From positions 310,001-374,000 of the forward strand of contig JACKHN010000005.1 in NCBI GenBank assembly GCA_020638975.1: DNA of 64,000 nt. The letters run 5' to 3'. Below the pieces are notes generated by a model. That model ran no database searches. It was not told the origin of the DNA and saw nothing but the letters and a program-made list of their open reading frames with translations. This DNA comes from Planctomycetaceae bacterium (lineage in GTDB: Bacteria > Planctomycetota > Planctomycetia > Pirellulales > Pirellulaceae). How positions within the stretch are numbered: the first letter of the stretch is position 1; every line of letters starts with the position of its first letter. Shown piece after piece: positions 46,827-56,467 of the stretch. A program made the position numbers and the translations under genes.

Positions 46827-47705
46827 ATGCGATGGCGGCAAGGTAGACGTAGTGAAAATGTAGAAGATCGCCGTGGCGAGCGGCGGGCGTCCGGTGCCGG
46901 AGTTCGAATTGGCGGCGGCCTGGGCGGCATCGTAGTCTTGTTGCTGGCCTTCGTCTTGCTCGGTCCTGAGCAAGCGATGAACTTGCTTCAACAAAACGGC
47001 GGAGCCGGTGTTGGTGTCGGCGACGGACCAGCACCCGCGGCGACCGCACCCAATCCGCAAGAGGACCAACTGGTCGACTTCGTCAGCGTCGTTCTGGGGA
47101 CGACCGAGGATGTCTGGCACGAGCAGTTTCAGCGACTTGGGCGGCAGTATCGCGAACCCAAGCTGGTGATCTTTCGCAATGCCGTTGAATCAGCTTGCGG
47201 AACGGCGAATTCCGCAGTTGGTCCCTTCTATTGTCCCGGTGACGAGACTTTGTACATCGACCTCAGTTTCTACGACGAGTTAAAGAATCGCTTCGGTGCA
47301 CCGGGCGACTTTGCACAAGCCTATGTGATCGCGCACGAAGTTGGGCATCACGTGCAGAAGCTACTTGGCGCAACCGACTATGTTCATTCGATGAAGGGAC
47401 GTGTCAGCGAGGTTGAATACAATCAATACTCAGTGCGGCTCGAGCTGCAGGCTGACTTTTATGCTGGTGTGTGGGCGCATCACGCGGATCGCGCTCAACA
47501 GATCTTAGAAAACGGTGACGTCGCCGAGGCGCTGGGAGCTGCAAGTGCGATCGGCGACGATAAGCTGCAAAAACAGGCACGTGGTTACGTGACGCCTGAC
47601 TCATTCACCCACGGAAGTTCGGCTCAACGCGTTCGTTGGTTCAAGCTCGGTCTACAGACAGGGGACATTGAACAGGGCGATACATTCAACGCAGCGGCGT
47701 TGTGA
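46827..47705 (+). CDS. Membrane-anchored neutral zinc metallopeptidase (YpfJ-like)
   Basis: A 292-residue protein of the putative neutral zinc metallopeptidase family (YpfJ/KPN_02809). It has a basic N-terminus, one transmembrane helix (GGIVVLLLAFVLLGPEQAM, about 31-50), a Gly/Ala/Pro linker, and a catalytic domain with AYVIAHEVGHHVQKLLG (HExxH) and downstream SVRLELQADFYAGVWAHHA, whose Glu probably completes the zinc site. Conserved family segments such as CGTANSAVGPFYCPGDETLYIDLSFYDEL are all present. Biological role in bacteria is unclear. Confidence 0.9.
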   Translation: MRWRQGRRSENVEDRRGERRASGAGVRIGGGLGGIVVLLLAFVLLGPEQAMNLLQQNGGAGVGVGDGPAPAATAPNPQEDQLVDFVSVVLGTTEDVWHEQFQRLGRQYREPKLVIFRNAVESACGTANSAVGPFYCPGDETLYIDLSFYDELKNRFGAPGDFAQAYVIAHEVGHHVQKLLGATDYVHSMKGRVSEVEYNQYSVRLELQADFYAGVWAHHADRAQQILENGDVAEALGAASAIGDDKLQKQARGYVTPDSFTHGSSAQRVRWFKLGLQTGDIEQGDTFNAAAL

Positions 47706-47852
47706 TCAGTGCGTGTGGCGCTACCGCTCTTTCAGCACCATGTCGATACCGATCACTGGTTCGATGATCCGCATCCGCAGCGGGTGATCAGAAGGAACTC
47801 GTCAGAGCTTGTGCGTACGTAGTTGTCCACGCGCTGAGCTTGCGGTCTGCAC

Positions 47853-49256
47853 TTATGCGATCACGGCATCGACGACGGTGCCGTGGACGTCGGTCAAGCG
47901 GAAGTCGCGGCCCGCATAGCGGTAGGTCAGCTTCTCGTGATCGAAACCCATCAGCTTCAGCATCGTTGCGTGCAGGTCGTGGACATGCACGCGATCTTCG
48001 ACGGCTTTGAAGCCCAGTTCGTCCGTGGCTCCGTGAACGTGTCCGCCCTTCACGCCGCCACCTGCCATCCACACCGTAAAACCCCAGTGATTGTGATCGC
48101 GACCGTTGATCTTGCCTTGATTCGACCCCTTCTTCGGCATTTCCACCACCGGCGTTCGTCCGAACTCTCCACCCCATAGGATTAATGTCTCATCGAGCAA
48201 ACCGCGCTGTCGCAGATCCTTGATTAAGGCACCAATCGCTTGATCGCATTGTTTCGCGAGGCGGCGGTGGTTAACTTCGATGTCGTCGTGGCTGTCCCAG
48301 GGTTGGCCTTCACCGTGCCACACCTGAACGTAACGGACACCACGCTCCACCAAACGTCGAGCGATCAAAATCTGACGGGCCTGCGTTCCTTCGCCATACA
48401 TGTCGAGAATATGTTGCGGCTCGCGCGAGACGTCGAACGCATCGCTGGCCTCCATCTGCATGCGATACGCCAGTTCAAACGATTGGATGCGAGCTTCGAG
48501 TTTCGCTTCGTTCTGCCGCGTCTCCAAGTGCCTCTGATTCAGTTGTGCGAGCAAGTCGAGTTGCTGCCGCTGTTCAATTTGGCCGACGCGATCGTTCTTG
48601 ATGTTCTCGATCAGCTTTTCGATTTCGGTGTGCTTCGTGTCGACATGAGTCCCTTGATAGATGCCGGGCAGAAAACCGGCTTGCCAGTTTTGCGACTCCT
48701 GAATCGGATAACCGCCGGGGCACATGGCAACAAACGCCGGAAGATTCTGGTTCTCTGTCCCCAGGCCGTACGTCAACCATGATCCGACGCTGGGTCGAAT
48801 CAGCCGGGCGTCGCCACAATTCATCAACAGCAGCGACGGCTCATGGTTCGGCACGTCCGCGTGCATCGAGCGGATGATTGCCATCTCGTCGACACACTCC
48901 GCGACATGCGGAAAGATGTCGCTGACTTCGATGCCGCTTTCACCATACTTCGCGAACTTGTAAGGGGATGCGAAGAGTGCGCCCGTCGGCCGTTCTGTCT
49001 TCAGGTTTCCATCCGACAGCGATTCGCCGGCCCGCTTTTGAAGTTCAGGCTTTGGATCGAACGTGTCGACTTGCGACGGGCCACCGTTCATGAACAGATG
49101 AATGACGTGCTTGGCTTTTACGGGAAAGTGCGGTTGCTTGGGAAGCAACGGGTTGCCGGGCGCAGCGGCTGACGCGAACTCAGGAGCCAAATGCGAGAGA
49201 GCTAAGGCACCGATTCCCATTCCGGACCGTGTCAGTAATTCGCGTCGTGAAAGCAT
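47853..49256 (-). CDS. DUF1501 domain protein, Tat-exported
   Basis: A 467-residue DUF1501 protein of the alkaline-phosphatase/sulfatase-like fold. The N-terminus MLSRRELLTRSGMGIGALALSHLAPEFASA is a Tat signal (SRRELL). Family segments include HVIHLFMNGGPSQVDTFDPKPEL, QPWDSHDDIEVNHRRLAKQCD and ETLILWGGEFGRTP. Its start lies four bases after the stop of the cytochrome-DUF1549/DUF1553 gene, the standard planctomycete pair. The function of the pair is not established; a role in degrading complex carbohydrates or in surface electron transfer has been suggested because of its abundance in these bacteria. Confidence 0.93.
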   Translation of the reverse strand: MLSRRELLTRSGMGIGALALSHLAPEFASAAAPGNPLLPKQPHFPVKAKHVIHLFMNGGPSQVDTFDPKPELQKRAGESLSDGNLKTERPTGALFASPYKFAKYGESGIEVSDIFPHVAECVDEMAIIRSMHADVPNHEPSLLLMNCGDARLIRPSVGSWLTYGLGTENQNLPAFVAMCPGGYPIQESQNWQAGFLPGIYQGTHVDTKHTEIEKLIENIKNDRVGQIEQRQQLDLLAQLNQRHLETRQNEAKLEARIQSFELAYRMQMEASDAFDVSREPQHILDMYGEGTQARQILIARRLVERGVRYVQVWHGEGQPWDSHDDIEVNHRRLAKQCDQAIGALIKDLRQRGLLDETLILWGGEFGRTPVVEMPKKGSNQGKINGRDHNHWGFTVWMAGGGVKGGHVHGATDELGFKAVEDRVHVHDLHATMLKLMGFDHEKLTYRYAGRDFRLTDVHGTVVDAVIA

Positions 49257-49260
49257 TGCC

Positions 49261-51897
49261 TTAATCCAAGAACAGGAATTCGTTGGTGAGCAACAGCGTT
49301 TGTGCTAGGCGTTCCCAAGCGCCGAGTGGCTTCGCGTGTGGCCCTTGAAAATCTCTCTCCGATTTCCAATCGGCGGTCGTCGTTCCTTCGCTGCCTTCCG
49401 ATTGTCGGATTGTCACTCGCCATTGAAAACTGTCATGGTTGGGATTGTCGCGACAGTCGGCGAGGAAGTCGAGCGTGTCACCTCGCTTCACAGCAAGCGT
49501 CGACGTGTTGGTCTCGATCGTCTTGTGTTGAGCAATCCATTCGCCCTGCAGTCCATCACGGCTCGAGACGATTCGTGCTCGAACTCCGTCGCCGTTTTCT
49601 GACGGATGCTCAAGTCTCCCTCTCACCGTGACGCTGCCATCCGCTTGAGCATACCAGCGACGGATCGAGATATGCTGTTGATCATTCCCAGGGTGACCGC
49701 CACTCGCATTCAGCATCGCCCAGCCAAGCACAGGATCAGGACGTTGAGCGCCGCCTTGCCAGGTGTTCTCCACAAAGTGGGGAAGCAGATGGAACGAAAC
49801 GAGCTGTTCTGATTCAGCGTTAAAACTTCCATAGCCAAATTGCCACGGGTTACCGATGGGGATGTCAGGCGATGTGTTATCACCTGACTCAATGAAGCTT
49901 GTGGCAAGTTGCAACTCGTCGATCATTGCATCACGCGCCAATACTAATCGGTAGAGTTGGTTCACGCGTTGCCGAACGTCCGTATCATCGACCCGACCGA
50001 CGACTGCTTGCGCCGCGTCGTGAACGAAGCCGTTATTCATTAGATAGAGTGCTTGTTGCGGGACGACGGTCTCGGGGCGCTCGGGCGAATGAGTATCGGG
50101 GCTGGCAAAGTCGAAAGTTCGAAACAGTCCAGGAAGATTCTGTCGATCAATGAAGGCATAGAGCGTTCGACGTTTGCTTGGCGATTCGTTGGCGATCTGA
50201 ACAGATTCGCCGCCCACGGTTCGATCTAGCTGGTCGCTCGCGGCAAGGATCGAATCGCGCATGGCCTCGAAATCGAGTCGTCGGCGTTCGGCTCGCCAGA
50301 GGAGAAGGTTCTCTGGGTCGCGTTCTACTGCCTCTGCGCGGATGACGCTCGACTGGCGATACACGCTGGACATCACGATTTGACGAATTAAACGTTTGAT
50401 CGACCAATTGCCTTCCATGAAGTCGACCGCCAAGTGATCCAACACGTCGCGATGCACCGGCGTCTCGCTGCGCAGACCAAAGTCACTGGGTGTTCTCACC
50501 AGTCCGTTGCCGAACAGATGTCCCCACACACGATTGACGAACACACGAGCCGTGAGGGGATTGTCTCGCGACGCAATCCGTTCGGCTAACTCACGCCGAC
50601 CGCTGCCTTGCTTAAATGGCTCCGGCTGCTCGCCGGCAAAGAAACTCAAATACTGACGCGGCGCTCGCTCGCCGCGACTGCCGGGATTGCCACGGAGAAA
50701 GATGCCGACTTCCTGCGGATTTGGCTTGTCCACCAGCCGCAGCGGTAAGTCGTCGTCTTGCTTCTCGTCACAACTGGCAAACATGCCGTACATGCCATAG
50801 TAGTCGCGAGTTGAGAGTGGGTCGTACTTATGATCGTGGCAGCGACTGCATCCGACGGTCAAACCCATCAGGCCACGAAAGACAACATCGATCCGATCGT
50901 CGATGATGTCGTGCGTGTTGTTGATGAATCGTCGTCCCAGGGTCAGATAGCCAACCGCAGCGAGGTGCGAGCGGTCGTCGCCTTCCGCCAGCTGATCCGC
51001 AGCCAATTGGAACTTGATGAACTGGTCGAACGGCATGTCCGTGTTGAAGGCATTGATGACCCAATCACGATATTTGTAGGCGTTCGGGTAATTGCGATCG
51101 TCTGTAAACACATATCCCTTCGTGTCGCCAAAGCGAGCGATGTCCAACCAATGCCTCGCCCATCGCTCGCCGAATTGCGGCGAGTCTAGCAACTGATCGA
51201 CGAGTTGCTCGTAAGCCTCGGGAGCGTTGTTGGTCTCGAACTGCTTAATCGTTTCAAAAGTCGGTGGTAAGCCGGTCAAGTCGTAATACAGGCGACGAAC
51301 CAACGCGCGAGAATCAGCAACTGGTGACGGTTCGATGCCAGCTCCTTCGATTCGAGCAAGGATAAGATAGTCGATGTCGGTCTTCGGCCAGTCGGAGTGT
51401 GCAACGGTGGGACGTTCAGATTTCGCGGGTGAGCCAAACGCCCAGTGATTCTTCGCGCGAGCTGCGATACTGTCGGGCGGTGGAGGCGGCGGACCTTCCC
51501 GCGGATCGACCGCGCCGCTTCGAATCCATTCGGCGAAGTCGGCTAGCACCTCGTCCGAGAGCTTGCCGGCAGGTGGCATCTGCAAGTTCTCGTCCTGATA
51601 CCGCATGGCGATCAGCAGGCGGCTGGCGTTTGGATCGCCGGCGACGAGCACACTGCCGCTCTCGCCTCCCTTGGCAATCGCAGCACGATTGTCGAGCATC
51701 AGGCCGCCTTCGAGTTCATTCGCCGTCGCCGAATGGCATTCGTAGCAATGCTCGACCAAGACCGGGCGAATCCGCTTCTCAAAAAACTCAACCGCTTCTG
51801 GTGTTAGCTGCGGGTCGGCGGCTCGTGTTGCTGGCATCGCAAACGGCACGGCAACTTGAATTGCGAAAATCCAGCGGATGAAGCAGTTGCGTTGCAT
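49261..51897 (-). CDS. Exported cytochrome c-like, DUF1549 and DUF1553 protein (PSD1 type)
   Basis: An 878-residue exported protein. A signal peptide (about 1-27) is followed by a planctomycete cytochrome c domain with heme motif CYECH at residues 51-55 (RPVLVEHCYECHSA) and the MPP methionine region (ENLQMPPAGKLSD). DUF1549 comes next (LVRRLYYDLTGLPPT, WARHWLDIARFGDTKGY, TVGCSRCHDHKYDP), and DUF1553 after it (NPLTARVFVNRVWGHLFGNGLVRTPSDFG, PQQALYLMNNGFV). The last 150 or so residues (from PWQFGYGSFNAE) form an additional beta-rich segment that may bind carbohydrate. Partner of the downstream DUF1501 gene. Confidence 0.93.
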   Translation of the reverse strand: MQRNCFIRWIFAIQVAVPFAMPATRAADPQLTPEAVEFFEKRIRPVLVEHCYECHSATANELEGGLMLDNRAAIAKGGESGSVLVAGDPNASRLLIAMRYQDENLQMPPAGKLSDEVLADFAEWIRSGAVDPREGPPPPPPDSIAARAKNHWAFGSPAKSERPTVAHSDWPKTDIDYLILARIEGAGIEPSPVADSRALVRRLYYDLTGLPPTFETIKQFETNNAPEAYEQLVDQLLDSPQFGERWARHWLDIARFGDTKGYVFTDDRNYPNAYKYRDWVINAFNTDMPFDQFIKFQLAADQLAEGDDRSHLAAVGYLTLGRRFINNTHDIIDDRIDVVFRGLMGLTVGCSRCHDHKYDPLSTRDYYGMYGMFASCDEKQDDDLPLRLVDKPNPQEVGIFLRGNPGSRGERAPRQYLSFFAGEQPEPFKQGSGRRELAERIASRDNPLTARVFVNRVWGHLFGNGLVRTPSDFGLRSETPVHRDVLDHLAVDFMEGNWSIKRLIRQIVMSSVYRQSSVIRAEAVERDPENLLLWRAERRRLDFEAMRDSILAASDQLDRTVGGESVQIANESPSKRRTLYAFIDRQNLPGLFRTFDFASPDTHSPERPETVVPQQALYLMNNGFVHDAAQAVVGRVDDTDVRQRVNQLYRLVLARDAMIDELQLATSFIESGDNTSPDIPIGNPWQFGYGSFNAESEQLVSFHLLPHFVENTWQGGAQRPDPVLGWAMLNASGGHPGNDQQHISIRRWYAQADGSVTVRGRLEHPSENGDGVRARIVSSRDGLQGEWIAQHKTIETNTSTLAVKRGDTLDFLADCRDNPNHDSFQWRVTIRQSEGSEGTTTADWKSERDFQGPHAKPLGAWERLAQTLLLTNEFLFLD

Positions 51898-52014
51898 CGA
51901 TCGTAGCCAAGGTAGGAGGGCGGGCGGTGGGAGATAGCCCGCGTCGAGCGGTTACCATCTCCTTTGATAGTAACCAGATAGGCTTGAATCGGCAACGTGC
52001 GTGCTAGTAGAAGC

Positions 52015-52131
52015 GAACCACTAATCGACACTAACTGACACTAATAAGAGGGCGAACGCATTGTGCAGCTACTCGCCTCAACTTCGTACTTCTCAGTCTG
52101 ATTAGTGTCAGTCAGTGTCGATTAGTGGTTC
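52015..52131. repeat. 31-bp inverted repeat pair
   Basis: GAACCACTAATCG... (52015-52045) is complementary to ...CGATTAGTGGTTC (52101-52131) with one mismatch in 31 bases, separated by 55 bases. Within each arm a 10-base unit CACTAAYYGA repeats imperfectly. It lies between the PilZ gene stop and the start of the cytochrome gene. No flanking duplication is evident. The other bases of the 51898-52161 gap hold nothing I can name. Confidence 0.85.
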
Positions 52132-52161
52132 CGCCCCTCCCACAACCCAGCCGCACCTGTG

Positions 52162-52551
52162 TTAACTCCCGGCAGCGTCGAGTAGCCGAATAAACTTGGC
52201 CCCGATTTCATAAAAGATCCCGACGGGCCGGCATCGCACAACCTCGACCAGCACCGACGCTTGATGGTCTCTCACGCCTAAATCAATGACCAGGAATTTA
52301 TCAGCGACCGCAGTCGTATGCAGAAAGCCGATTCCGCCCGGCGAGATGTCCGTCGAGATGGCGTTAAACGGGGTGCCCAAGACGTTTCCTTGACGGTTCG
52401 ACGCTCGAGCCACGATCTCGATTGTCAGTTTCGTTCGGGGGTGAGCACGCGATTCGTACTCGAAATGCGTCAGTTCATCCGCCAACTTCTCGCCCCAGAA
52501 ATCATTCACAGCAGTTGTGGAATTCGCTGGTCTCGGCTCGATTCCCGTCAT
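52162..52551 (-). CDS. PilZ domain protein, probable c-di-GMP receptor
   Basis: A 129-residue single-domain PilZ protein. The c-di-GMP binding motifs are present: RxxxR as RAHPR near residue 35 and the DxSxxG motif as DISPGGIGF. The rest forms the expected beta barrel (FLVIDLGVRDHQASVLVEVVRCRPVGIFYEIGAKFI). The ATG at 52551 has GGAGGG upstream; the open frame extends to 52722 but would run into the divergent miaE gene. No diguanylate cyclase or pilus gene is adjacent, so its target is unknown. Confidence 0.88.
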   Translation of the reverse strand: MTGIEPRPANSTTAVNDFWGEKLADELTHFEYESRAHPRTKLTIEIVARASNRQGNVLGTPFNAISTDISPGGIGFLHTTAVADKFLVIDLGVRDHQASVLVEVVRCRPVGIFYEIGAKFIRLLDAAGS

Positions 52552-52695
52552 GACAATCGTCCCTCCATAAGTATCTATTGAAAAACGGAGGCAAAACCGG
52601 GTCGGAATTCCGGAAATTTTAAGAAAAAATCCTAAAAACTCCTTTTCGTCAATGGCCGGTTGCACCCCCGTTGCGGGCCTTCGCCCTGCGATTTT

Positions 52696-53283
52696 ATGAT
52701 TCAGACCATGCTCAACCTGCACTCGACATCACCTCAACGGTGGCTGAAACAAGTGGCGGAAAACCTCGCCGAGGTGCTGATCGACCACGCCCACTGCGAG
52801 AAGAAAGCGGCTGGAACCGCGATGAACTTGCTGTTCGCCTATGTCGACAACGAGGAACTGTGTCGCGAGATGACCACGATCGTGAACGAAGAACTCGAAC
52901 ACTTTCACATGGTGATCGACATCTTAAAGCAACGAGGCATTGAATTTCGACGACTAAAGCCGAGCCAGTACGGACGTCGTCTGAACGATTTGGTCCGCAA
53001 GCAGGAGCCTCAACGCGCGATCGATCGGCTGCTTGTGGCGGGATTGATCGAGGCCAGATCGTGCGAACGATTTGGGCTCTTGCGCGAGAATCTCGAAGAC
53101 AAAGAACTTGCCAAGTTTTACGATGGCCTGTTCGAGTCGGAAGCCCGACATCACACAACTTATATCCGGCTCGCCAAGTTGTTCGGCGACGACGAGGTGG
53201 TGCGAACTCGGCTTTCGGAACTGGCGGACGAGGAAGCCAAAATCATCGCCGAGGGCGAAGATCTGCCGCGAGTACATAGTTGA
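52696..53283 (+). CDS. miaE: tRNA-(2-methylthio-N6-isopentenyladenosine-37) hydroxylase
   Basis: A 195-residue nonheme diiron hydroxylase that hydroxylates the isopentenyl group of ms2i6A37 in tRNA. Ferritin-like helices carry the iron ligands: EKKAAGTAMNLL, EELEHFHMVIDIL (ExxH), LIEARSCERFGLL and FESEARHHTTYIRLAKLF (ExxH). Length and the segment LNDLVRKQEPQRAIDRLLVAGLIEARSCERF are typical of MiaE. The ATG at 52696 is preferred over an upstream TTG; an ATG at 52708 is also possible. Divergent from the PilZ gene and convergent with the thiolase gene. Confidence 0.93.
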   Translation: MIQTMLNLHSTSPQRWLKQVAENLAEVLIDHAHCEKKAAGTAMNLLFAYVDNEELCREMTTIVNEELEHFHMVIDILKQRGIEFRRLKPSQYGRRLNDLVRKQEPQRAIDRLLVAGLIEARSCERFGLLRENLEDKELAKFYDGLFESEARHHTTYIRLAKLFGDDEVVRTRLSELADEEAKIIAEGEDLPRVHS

Positions 53284-53365
53284 ACGAGATCAACGTTGCT
53301 CTTGGCGAGATTGTCTCCGGTGCCGGCAATCGGCTGGATCTTGCCGACCGAGATTGTCACGTTCG

Positions 53366-54544
53366 CTATTGTTGCTCTCGTTCCACTAGCATCGCGACGG
53401 CATTGCCACCACCGAGGCAAAGCGAGGCCACGCCGAATCGCCCGTTGCGTAAATCCAGTGCGTGGAGCAATGTTACCAACACACGAGCGCCGCTGGCTCC
53501 GATCGGATGACCGAGGGCGATCGCGCCGCCATGTACGTTCACTCGGTCGCCGGGAATGTCGAGTTCGCGAATGCACGCCAACATTTGTACGGCAAACGCT
53601 TCGCCAATCTCGAAGAGGTCGATGTCGTCAAGCGTCAGGCCTCCCCTGTCGACAACTTTCCGAATCGCCTCTACCGGTGCGGTGAACAAGTTTTCTGGTT
53701 CTCCGCCCGATGTCGCCGACGCGACGATCTTGGCAAGCGGTCGCTTGCTCGTGTTCGTCAACACCGTTTCCGAACCGAGCACCAGTGCTGCCGCACCATC
53801 GCTGATCATGGACGAGTTGCCTGCCGTTACCGTACCGTTCGTTTGAAATACCGGCGGCAGTTTTGCAAGTCGATCCAAGGTAGTATCGCCACGTGGACCT
53901 TCGTCCTGGGTGAGTTCGATGAGTGTGGAGCTTTGCCGAACGGAAACCGGCGTGATCTCGGCAGCAAATGCGCCCGATTGGATGGCTGCTGCGGCTCGCT
54001 GCTGACTTTCTAAAGCGAACAGATCTTGATCGTCGCGCGCGATCCCTGCTCGTTCTGCAAGTTGCTCGGCAATCTCTCCCATCGTCCGGTGGCTGAAAGC
54101 ACAAGTCAGCCCGTCGTAGAGCATGGAATCGGTCAACGTCCGATCTCCCAACGCGGGTGATTCTCGCGGCAACACCCAACCGGCTTGGCTCATGCTCTCC
54201 ATCCCACCGGCAACGATCCACTCTGCATCGCCACAACGCAAAGCTTGCGCCGCCAACATCACAGCCTTCAAGCCCGAGCCACAGACTTTATTGACCGTCA
54301 ATGCCGCAACCGCAGGTGGAAGTCCGCCGAGGAGCGCCGCCTGCCGAGCTGGAGCTTGCCCGACGCCTGCGGTTAGCACGTTGCCAAAGATTACTTCCTC
54401 GATCTTGACCGCCTCAAGCTGTGCTCGGGCAACTGCTTCCCGCACGACGATTGCGCCGAGATCTGGAGCCCGCAAGGACGAGAGTCCTCCGCGAAACCGA
54501 CCGATCGGTGTTCGGCACGCAGAAAAAATGAATGCGTCAGACAT
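53366..54544 (-). CDS. Acetyl-CoA C-acyltransferase (thiolase)
   Basis: A 392-residue thiolase. The nucleophilic Cys is in NKVCGSGLKAVMLAA (near residue 90), the His in GGAIALGHPIGASGARVLVTLLHAL, and the second Cys in GVASLCLGGGNAVAMLVE. It begins with DAFIFSACRTPIGRFRGGL as in biosynthetic acetoacetyl-CoA and degradative thiolases alike. The start at 54544 is preferred over 54568. The gene is divergent from the acyl-CoA ligase gene; the 204-base gap between them probably holds both promoters. Together with the next genes it points to acyl-CoA breakdown to acetyl-CoA. Confidence 0.95.
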   Translation of the reverse strand: MSDAFIFSACRTPIGRFRGGLSSLRAPDLGAIVVREAVARAQLEAVKIEEVIFGNVLTAGVGQAPARQAALLGGLPPAVAALTVNKVCGSGLKAVMLAAQALRCGDAEWIVAGGMESMSQAGWVLPRESPALGDRTLTDSMLYDGLTCAFSHRTMGEIAEQLAERAGIARDDQDLFALESQQRAAAAIQSGAFAAEITPVSVRQSSTLIELTQDEGPRGDTTLDRLAKLPPVFQTNGTVTAGNSSMISDGAAALVLGSETVLTNTSKRPLAKIVASATSGGEPENLFTAPVEAIRKVVDRGGLTLDDIDLFEIGEAFAVQMLACIRELDIPGDRVNVHGGAIALGHPIGASGARVLVTLLHALDLRNGRFGVASLCLGGGNAVAMLVEREQQ

Positions 54545-54748
54545 GGCCTTCCACTTGCGTGTCCTCAAGCGGACTCCAGGAGTTGGGTTTGATGCTTACT
54601 AATTGTATGCCCGGTCTTCGATAGAGGTTAGCAATGCCAACAGAATACGATTTCTAGATGTTTTGGACTCCTGAATCGTTGAAGTTCGTAGAATAACAGT
54701 GGACCTTCCGGTGGGAAGTCCGTCCTGTTGCGATCAGGAGATAGCGAG

Positions 54749-56449
54749 ATGGCGAACCGATGCGCTAATCAGGAAACAATTCCAGCGTGGGTTGACGGTC
54801 TGACCATTGGGCAAGTGTTGCGAGAAACCGCTCGCCGACATTCGAGTGGCGACGCCATCGTGTTCCTTGCTCCCGCCACGCGAATGACTTGGGCCGAGTT
54901 TGATCGCGAAGTGAACGTCGCAGCAAGGGCATTGTTGGCCCTGGGATTCAAGCCGGGAGATCACTTCGGCGTCTGGGCGACGAACGTTCCGGAATGGGTC
55001 GTGTTGCAGTTTGCCACGGCGCGGATCGGTGTGGTGTTGGTAACGCTTAATCCGTCGTATCGAACCAGCGAACTCAAGTACGCCCTTCGCCAATCCGAGG
55101 TGCGTGGTTTGGCACTAGTTGATACGTTCAAGTCGTCCAACTTCTTCCAAATGCTTAATAAAGCGTGCCCCGAATTGGCAGTTTCAGAACCTGGGGCACT
55201 AAAGAGCGACGAGTTTCCGAAGCTGCAATGGATCGTTTCGCTACGAGGAACTTCGCCTGCTGGCGTTTTGTCTTGGAGCGAACTGCTGGCACGGGCTGCT
55301 GGCGTCTCGGCTGAACGACTCGACGAAGTGGCTGGCCAGCTCGCTCCATTGGACGCGATCAACATTCAATACACATCGGGCACGACGGGGCATCCGAAAG
55401 GCGCGACTCTGTCGCATCGCAATCTGTTGCTCAATGCTTACTACGCCGGCGAGTGCCAACGTCTTGACCACAGCGACCGGGTTTGCATTCCCGTGCCACT
55501 TTATCATTGCTTCGGATGCGTATTGGGCACACTGTGTTGCGCGGCGCACGGTGCGGCAATGGTCTTCCCCGCAGAGTCGTTTCAGCCCGACGCAACGCTC
55601 GCGGCAGTCGACCACGAACGATGCACCGCCCTCTATGGCGTGCCGACGATGTTCATCGCCCAATTGGAGCACGACGACTATCCTCGCCGAGATCTTTCCT
55701 CACTGCGAACGGGCATCATGGCGGGGAGTCCTTGTCCGATTGAGCTGATGAAACGCGTCACTGAAGAAATGGGAGCCGTCGAGATTACGATCGGCTACGG
55801 TCAGACCGAAGCTTCGCCGCTCATTACACAGACTCGCACCGACGACCCCATCGAACTGCGTGTCAGCAGCGTCGGTCGAATTGTAACCGGCGTCGAAGCA
55901 AAGATCGTCGACGTCGACACCGGGAAGGAGCTGCCGGATGGCCAATCGGGTGAACTCTGCGGTCGTGGCCACGGCGTGATGATCGGCTACTACAACATGC
56001 CAGACAAAACGGCGGAAGCGATCGACGCCGATGGTTGGCTGCACACGGGCGACCTGGCTCTGCGCGAACCAAACGGCTACTACCGCATCACCGGACGGTT
56101 ACGCGACATGATCATTCGCGGCGGCGAAAATATTTATCCACGTGAGATCGAAGAGCGGTTGTATCAACATCCGGCCGTGGAAGACGTGCAAGTGGTCGGC
56201 ATTCCGAGTCGCCGATTGGGAGAGGAAGTGCTGGCTTGGGTCAAGCTGAAGAATGGCCAACACGCGACGGAAGCCGAATTGCGAGAGTTCTGCCGCGAAT
56301 CGTTAGCACACTTCAAGGTTCCGCATTACTGGAAATTCGTCGACAGCTTTCCGACGACGGTGACCGGAAAGATTCAGAAGTTCAAGATCCGAGAACAGGC
56401 CATCGAAGAGCTTGGATTACAGGACGTCGCGAAAATCGAAACTGCTTGA
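54749..56449 (+). CDS. Acyl-CoA synthetase (AMP-forming)
   Basis: A 566-residue adenylate-forming ligase that activates a carboxylic acid to its CoA thioester. Motifs in order: YTSGTTGHPKGATLSHRN (phosphate loop), YGQTEASP, GELCGRGHGVMIGYYN, GWLHTGDLA, GRLRDMIIRGGENIYPREIEE and the C-terminal catalytic lysine region TVTGKIQKFKIRE. It is closest in layout to medium-chain or branched acyl-CoA ligases of the FadD/AcsF type. AGGAG lies eight bases before the ATG at 54749. Convergent with the acyl-CoA dehydrogenase gene. Likely the entry enzyme for the acyl-CoA pathway encoded here. Confidence 0.94.
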   Translation: MANRCANQETIPAWVDGLTIGQVLRETARRHSSGDAIVFLAPATRMTWAEFDREVNVAARALLALGFKPGDHFGVWATNVPEWVVLQFATARIGVVLVTLNPSYRTSELKYALRQSEVRGLALVDTFKSSNFFQMLNKACPELAVSEPGALKSDEFPKLQWIVSLRGTSPAGVLSWSELLARAAGVSAERLDEVAGQLAPLDAINIQYTSGTTGHPKGATLSHRNLLLNAYYAGECQRLDHSDRVCIPVPLYHCFGCVLGTLCCAAHGAAMVFPAESFQPDATLAAVDHERCTALYGVPTMFIAQLEHDDYPRRDLSSLRTGIMAGSPCPIELMKRVTEEMGAVEITIGYGQTEASPLITQTRTDDPIELRVSSVGRIVTGVEAKIVDVDTGKELPDGQSGELCGRGHGVMIGYYNMPDKTAEAIDADGWLHTGDLALREPNGYYRITGRLRDMIIRGGENIYPREIEERLYQHPAVEDVQVVGIPSRRLGEEVLAWVKLKNGQHATEAELREFCRESLAHFKVPHYWKFVDSFPTTVTGKIQKFKIREQAIEELGLQDVAKIETA

Positions 56450-56467
56450 TTCCTCAACGACGAGGGG

